Of a DNA stretch of 64,000 bases, positions 57,700-64,000 are shown piece by piece. The stretch covers positions 24,619,001 to 24,683,000 of the forward strand of contig OY987265.1 of assembly GCA_963920665.1 (NCBI GenBank), given 5' to 3'. The notes under the pieces are model-generated. The model was given only the letters and a program-made list of their open reading frames with translations. It ran no database searches and was not told the DNA's origin. Source of the stretch: Straminergon stramineum. Lineage: Eukaryota > Streptophyta > Bryopsida > Hypnales > Calliergonaceae. Every line of letters begins with the position of its first letter. The stretch's first letter is position 1. Made by a program: the position numbers and the translations under genes.

Positions 57700-60600
57700 G
57701 ATGTCAGAGTGGTTTAACCCCTAAAGGACCAAATGGTGTTTTTTGGCAACATAGCAATTTCAGGCAGCTCACTACAAATGGAATTTTTATTTTTTTTCTT
57801 TGAAATTTTCACACAACTTGTGCCCGAGGAGTAGCTTTAAGACCCAACAATTTTCATAACTTTTGAAAACATGGTTAAAAAGTTATTGTATGATATGTTG
57901 TTTTTATTGCTCGGCGGGCAGCCCGGGCAGAAAAAAAAACTTCTTTTAAAATCACTCTTTTTTAAAATAAAAATTTTAAATTGGTTTTGCTGATTTATAT
58001 ATACATGGAAAGCTTTGAATCATTCCCTTTTGATTTATGAGATGAAAGTTATGAAGAGTTTTAGTTGTGGGTAGTTTGTGGAGAGTTGTGGAATCTTTAC
58101 TCTAAAATAAACTTTGAAGACCTTTATTTAACTCAATTTTTTTATATTTTTGGAAAAATATAAAAAGGTGAGGTGTAGATTGTTTATTTCAACATTACAA
58201 CCATTGGGATTGGCATTTTTCAATTCCATAAATAAATTATTAACAATTTAGTATTTTGAATCATTCTCTACTTCTTTCAACTTACTAATTTTTTCCTATA
58301 TGTTGTACAATTCCAAATGATCTAAAATTTTTCAAGCATATATCCAATGTGACTTGGAGAATGAATCCAAAGAGTTACAACCATTTTGGACATTATTTCA
58401 TAATGATCTGACCTTGTGAAGTGTAGCTGCCCGGATTTTCGCAGGGCCAAAAAATGGCTTTTTGTCACTTCAAATGCTAATATCTTGCAATCTACATGGT
58501 GAAAATTTCTGAAATTTTTTCCGCATCTTCTCAAACCAGCGTACTACAAGATCCTACGGTTACATTTGTCCAAAAATGTATTTTTTCTAAAATTTGGTAC
58601 TTGTACTAGAGATGACAGTTTTGGAGCGTTTTTGGTGAAAACATAGTCAAATACCTTTCTGGGTTAACATTTGTCAAATGTTCCTTTGTACTTTGCTAGG
58701 GGATGGAGTAAGAGCCAAGGTGGGTTCATTTCTGAAATTTTTACCTATATTCAAAAAACTTTTCCCCCACAACTTTGAATGCTAATATTTTTCAATCTAT
58801 ATAGTCAAAGTTGATAAAAATTAAACCACATGATCTTATACAAGTATGCCTACAAGATCATATGGTTAGATATTTTCATTTTCATTTTTTTTTTCTTGAA
58901 TGAATGCAACAAAAATGGCAATTTTGAGTGATTTCTATCAAAAAATAGGCCTTGGCCCTTTAGGTGTTCAGTTTAGTAAAGGTCGCATTTTGGAACCTTG
59001 TGTATTACTTTCTAAATGTTGTAGTACTTGTTTTTGGTGAAGCCATATCTTTTTTCAGACTACGCATGTGTGGGGGTTGTAAGACCTACGATCAAGAGAT
59101 AGGTACCTATGGTAGAATTCTTTAGAAATTCATAAGTAATTCAAAGATGCCCAGAAAAATATGAAATCACTTTGGTTAGATTCCACATCAATTTTTCTTC
59201 AAGTGAACAATAAGGAAAAATAATTTCGTGCATCTAAGAATCATTGAAAAGGCCGACCAGTCCTTAAACGGGCGCTTTAAGAGCTCTGCTCCAAAATAAA
59301 TGAACAAAAAAACCTGAGTGAATCTTTGAGTGAATCTTTGGCACAATTTCATGTACACATCCAACAGGATGTCGTCATACCTATCCCAGCAGTTGCCCAA
59401 CAAAGAAACCGACCCACAAAGTGTGCACATTCTGCCCGGATGAGCACATCCTTTGTTAAGTTATCACAGTTACCCTGACCGCCATTAGAGCTTCTGCTCC
59501 TTGGGAGTCATCATCATGTTGTGCTGCTGAATAGGCAGTGGTTTCCAAGTTACTGAGGTAGTCTGCTCTTAAAAGCGACCTTTGAAGAGCTGATTGCATT
59601 TGAGGTGAAGCTGCCAGTGAACGACTTGAAACAATTTTCAGTAAATTTTGGTAGGAAGAAAAAATGGAATTGGCATTTAACGTAAGTCGTTGCATATTTT
59701 TTGGACATTTGTGGAATTAGTTTTGAATTTTTGAAGTTGAAATGCTATGGTCACTCTAAGTGATTGACCACCTTCTAAAATGTACATTGTTGATACATTG
59801 AAGAAAGCAAAATGTAACTCTATGTTAGTGGTGGATTTTAGAGTAGGGTTGTTTTAAGAACACACTGCCTTATTGATAATTCTTCCCTTAAAAAGAGATT
59901 ACAAGTGTGATATGATTTGAAAAGTTCAAAAATCAAATTGAAGGTAAGACATTTGTTTAAAAATGGATTTGGGGGACAAAATGGATTTTGGATAGGCCTA
60001 CAGTCTTGATTTTCTTCATGATATTTTGAAACTTTCTTTCATTGAAGATAGAAAAACACGTCAACTTTAAGGGAAAATAATATTTACTTTAATTGGTGCC
60101 CCAAAGCAAAGGTTATGATACCTTAAGCCCCAAATGGCAAACATTGGGCAACACAAAAAAAAAATTTAAGTCAAAATAAAATTTTGAAAATTTTGTTCCT
60201 CATCAAAAGTATTTTTGTATATATGGAAAGATTTGATTGATTCTATTTGGACTACTGATGAGAAATTTATTGGGCAATCTAATCATCTTCGTGAAAAAAT
60301 AACTTATGGGATTCATTTGTAAATGCAATTTTCACAATTTTTCAAAAAAAATTGTTTGATTAGATTAAGTTTGCTTGCTAAAACAATCTTACCATTGAGA
60401 TTACTATGTTTCAATTCCATCTTAGAGCTATTAACAATTTAGTTTTTTGTTCAATCTTGGACTTATTTCTATAGACTTAACAATTTTTTAAAGAACGAAA
60501 ATCAAGTGTGTTTTCCTTGAATTTTTTTCTAGACTTTCAACTCAATTCTTCAATATAATTTTTTTTTATTTGGCATTTGTTTAGCAAAAATTTAAGCTAA

Positions 60601-60800
60601 GAAGATTCAAAGCCTTAATGTGCAAAAAACAATTTTTTCACTTCAAATGCAAATATCCTGCAATCTACATGGATCAAAGTTTTTGAAATTTCTTTTGCAT
60701 ATTTTTATACTAATTCGATGTAAAATCCTATGGTTAGATATGTGGAAAAAAAATTCTAAAATTTTTTACACTTTAAAATAGAAATTGCAATTTTTAGTGG
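57700..60800. repeat. Region of diverged dispersed repeats with an exon-like scrap at 59188-59695
   Basis: The phrase CACTTCAAATGCTAATATCTTGCAATCTACATGG recurs in diverged form near 58466, 58774 and 60640, each followed by TGAAATTT and (A)TCCTACGGTTA or ATCATATGGTTAGATAT. TTAACCCCTAAAGGACCAAA is at 57715 and a TTTAGG form near 58958. Within it the minus strand at 59695-59456 is open (ANSIFSSYQNLLKIVSSRSL, ending near a CAGG|GTAACTG donor), and 59430-59290 has a duplicated AGATTCACTCA. These look like decayed exons of an unknown gene. Confidence 0.4.
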
Positions 60801-62079
60801 AATTGAGCAAAAAAAGGCCTTGGGACTTGAAAGTCTAAAATACTAAAATAATATTGATATTTAATGCTTATAACACTATTTATGAACTCTAACACTAAAT
60901 ATCAAAATTACTACTAGATTTACCAATACTAATAGTCAACATGAACATTATTTGTTGCTTGGTGTAATTTATAGTAGTGTTTATGCCATTGACATGTAGT
61001 GCATTGAATATCAAGAATACCACTATATAGTAGTATTCTTTCAGACATCAATACTGAATGTCAGCCTAAACACTACTTGTCAACTAAATGAGAATTAGTG
61101 TGAGTTAGGTAATAGGATAAGTAATCAAATGTACCATAACTCTAAATATTGCTAGGGCTGTGTTGTTGTATACAACCATCAATGATTGTGTTGCATCAAA
61201 GAGATATCAATTTTTCATTTAAATTTTTTTCATTGGTGCCTACGAAAGAAGAGACTTTGCAAATACATAAACAAACCCATTTCTTTCTTAATTTTTTTGT
61301 CCTTGAATGCCACTGCCACTGCCCAAAGTTTCATATTTCAACCTAGGTAAACCCTCTCTAATATAAATATGGTTGACAGAATTTTTATTAGTGTAATGGT
61401 ATGGTGGAAACCATTGATTCAAAAATATGCTTTTCATATTTAGTAACATTGTGAACATGTGATTATTTTCTACCAATCTTGATATAGAAAAAGATTGAAC
61501 CAATGTTTGAGATTCCTTTCAGTGTGTGACAATCTTGCTTTTGCTCAAAGAGACAATGCTTGAATTGTAGACAATCTACACACTCTTGTAGACCACATTA
61601 TTTATTTTATTTTATTTTGTTAAAGGCACTTTGTATGCTAGATTTCCACAGCGGATGATTTGGTTGCTTTTGTCACGTCTCCTCCACAACTTTACAATGG
61701 AAGAATTCAAAGGGAATAAAATTCAGGTTGAATCTTGCTGCTGCTTGGTCATCTTTCACGATAATTATGCACTCCACTAATCTTCTGGGCGCAGACCTGC
61801 TCTTGATTTTGTGATTCATGTGATCTTGTGCAAACTCACAAGAGTCTTGCAGCTGGCCACCGACTTTTGGCTTTTGTTTTGTTGGCTTTGCACTGAATGT
61901 CGGAGGAGGAGGAAGAGGAAGGAAGCTTTGAAGGAAGAAGCTTTGCATTGAGAGAAGCTAAGGAGTGTGCATATGCAATCATTGTTGTCCAGAATGTGAC
62001 TGGTATTGCTTTGAACTAAAAAGTAACACTAAAATTTAGATATAATTCATAACACAAGATGCAACAACACTATTGTGCA
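60801..62079. other. Intergenic DNA
   Basis: No supported gene. A moderately GC-rich patch at 61660-61960 is open on the minus strand (91 codons, Pro-rich start) but has no recognisable feature. Confidence 0.3.
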
Positions 62080-62275
62080 AGCCTAAAAAAATGCAAGCCT
62101 ATAGGTCTTGAGAGCCTTGGTATAAGTATGTAGGTCCCCTACAATCATTGAAGGTGCTTATAAAGTATGTGCATATAACATAGGTATCCTATAACCATGG
62201 ATTGGAAGGTGTTGATAATATAGGTACCTATAACATAGATGCCTAGGCTCACACATTAGCAACCTTAACACAAGA
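62080..62275. repeat. Short dispersed element with CATAGGTATCC motifs (copy 3)
   Basis: It matches 41560-41785 in the same order: GCAAGCCTA, GGTATAAGTA(T)GTAGG, ACAATCATTGAAGGTGCTTATAA, ATAACATAGGTATCCTATAAC, ATGCCTAGGCTCACACATTAGCAACC. Confidence 0.5.
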
Positions 62276-63890
62276 TGTGCGCAATTAGCATATTCATGAG
62301 AGTCTAGAGTCAATTTTTAGTTTATTTGTAGATAATACTTTAAATTTTCATATCCTATTTATATAGTGTCCAAACAATGCATGCAAAAGTGTGTTGGACT
62401 TCTCTTTCAACTACTTAGCCATTTAAGTCCAAGAAAATAATTTATATTTAATAAATTCAAGTAAGCTTAATTGTTACAAGTGTTAACTAGGACCTAAATT
62501 AAAATATGAAGAAGCTTGACTAGGATCTTACTCAAAAAGCAAGCCAATGGTATTGCAAGGACAAGCACTATTGTAGTTTAGCTTCTTGACATTTTTGATG
62601 TGGTGTCTCTAAGAATGTAGAAGAGGTTACCAAATTTAACAAACTACATACAAGGATTGGGTTTTTTTGCTAGATAAAATATAATATCTCATAATTTACA
62701 ACAAATATTCTTTACATTTTCTTCTAAAAAATTCTTATAATTTTGTTTAGTATAGAGCATTGTTGAATTTCTGAAAAAAATTCCAAAAAAATTGTTGAAA
62801 TTTTATTATAATTAGTCCCAAAAGAAAGGTTGCATACAACTTGATCTATTATCATAGGATTTACAATTACTAGTCTTTAGAACAAAATGTGCTATTGTTG
62901 TAGTTACTTGCAATCATGAAAAGAATCCTTTACATTTAAAAAAACCTTGTAATATAGAATGAATGTACAAAATCGAAAGAATTGAAAGATTTTGTAACTG
63001 ACAATATATTATAATTCAATCTTTTTGGACCAATGACAATCTTACAATTTGGTATGTGGTTATGGTTGTAGAATATACTTCCCAAAAGAGTCATTGATGG
63101 TAAAAAAATCTATTTGCTTGAGTTGCATAACATTGTAGATTTATCTCCAAAAGACTCTTCACTAATGTAGATAGGCTATAAATTTTCTTCTTCTTTTACT
63201 CTCTCCATTCAAAACAAAATTTTTTAAGAATATAATTGAGTTGTGAAATAATTTTAAATAGTTTGCATAACACAAGAAATATTTTTTTCCAATTTGATTT
63301 ATGTTTTGATGAGCACATACAATATTGAATACTGATGAAATCAAATTTGATTCTATGTGAATTTATAAAATTTTATAGTAGAGAAAAATTTGATATGAAT
63401 TGAAGAGTTTCAAACACAGTGAATTTGGTGAGTATACCCCCAACTAATAGTGCACCCAAAATCAACACCATATAATGTTGTTGTATATTTATTAAATGAC
63501 CCTAAATCCCTAAATTCTAGTAGAAAGTTATTTCTTTTTTATTTTTCGTTTTCTCCCCTTACACTTGCCTACATATTTTTGGACAGAGGGTGCATCATTT
63601 GTAAGAAAGTAAATAATTGAAATAGTTTTCCACAAATGTGTCGGCGTGAGATTTGAACCATTTTAGTTTAGACGAGATCCACTGAATGTAGTCGTAATTC
63701 GATAATAATTCATAAATTAGACTAGGTTCACTGTATGTGCATGAGGTGTACCAGAGCTGGCACTGACAAGCTCTCAGAATTAATTTTACAATTTTATCCC
63801 GGCATGAGAGTGGAAAAATCACGTTTTGAGTGGTTTCCATGTTCTTGCAAGTAAATGTTTTACAGAACCTGCATGAAGAGAAAAGACAAA
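62276..63890. other. AT-rich intergenic DNA
   Basis: No gene or clear repeat was seen. Confidence 0.4.
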
Positions 63891-64000
63891 GTCCAAGGAA
63901 AAGATAAAGTTAAATAAAGAGACAGAGTTCAGAAAACGATAAAGTTAAAGAAGAAGATAGAGTATAGAAAAAGGTAAAGTTAAAGAAAAAGGAGAAATCC
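63891..64000. repeat. Purine-rich minisatellite running off the window
   Basis: GATAAAGTTAAAGAA-type units (GATAAAGTTAAATAAAGAGA, CGATAAAGTTAAAGAAGAAG, GGTAAAGTTAAAGAAAAAGG) repeat about every 34-36 bases on one almost pure-purine strand. It continues past the window edge. Confidence 0.6.

Overview
The window looks like nuclear DNA of a land plant. Introns are short (about 120-450 bases) with GT..AG borders, there are plant-type receptor-like and MLKL-like kinases, an NLR remnant, Stowaway-type MITEs, and long AT-rich intergenic DNA full of decayed repeats. The kinase/TPR/LRR families and the HSPA12-like pseudogene would suit a non-seed plant such as a moss or lycophyte, but that placement is inference. 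No organellar or bacterial gene clusters are visible.

Layout. 1-3.4 kb is GC-richer and holds, on the minus strand, a membrane-protein exon and a protein kinase gene of which at least two exons are clear. 4.6-18.4 kb is mostly repeat-derived: a hAT transposase tail, an LTR-like block with an internal tandem duplication, a short Helitron-like element, a 2-kb element with GGCC-rich inverted ends, a fold-back element with TA target sites, and a DUF1771-like gene fragment duplicated once well and then in increasingly C-to-T decayed form. 18.4-22.2 kb is AT-rich and empty.

22.2-31.3 kb holds the main gene. It has six exons with matching splice phases and would encode one protein of about 2,530 residues: helical N-terminal domain, kinase 1 (DFN in place of DFG), about 14 TPRs, about 45 LRRs, a charged linker, and a degenerate kinase 2. 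Two in-frame stops, each one C-to-T change from a Gln codon, cut it into a kinase part and a TPR-LRR-kinase part. The repeat arrays are nearly homogeneous at the DNA level, so they have expanded or been converted recently.

33.3-35.2 kb has an HSPA12-like Hsp70 pseudogene interrupted by a SINE-like insertion whose 8-bp tail has grown to 471 bases. 35.2-45.5 kb is AT-rich with several tandem or dispersed repeat families. 45.5-48.7 kb has another Helitron-like copy, a minisatellite and an NLR pseudogene. 49.1-52.6 kb is a DD34E Tc1-like transposon with 946-bp inverted repeats, each made of five tandem subunits, around a transposase broken by two TGA codons. 54-55.3 kb has a head-to-head pair of Helitron-like elements and a Stowaway MITE. 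55.3-64 kb is AT-rich repeat DNA with a few exon-like scraps.

The kinase genes and the NLR remnant would fit an innate-immunity neighbourhood (inference). The transposons appear to be independent arrivals. The same mark, C-to-T nonsense changes, appears in the large kinase gene and the Tc1 transposase, which would fit cytosine-methylation-driven decay.
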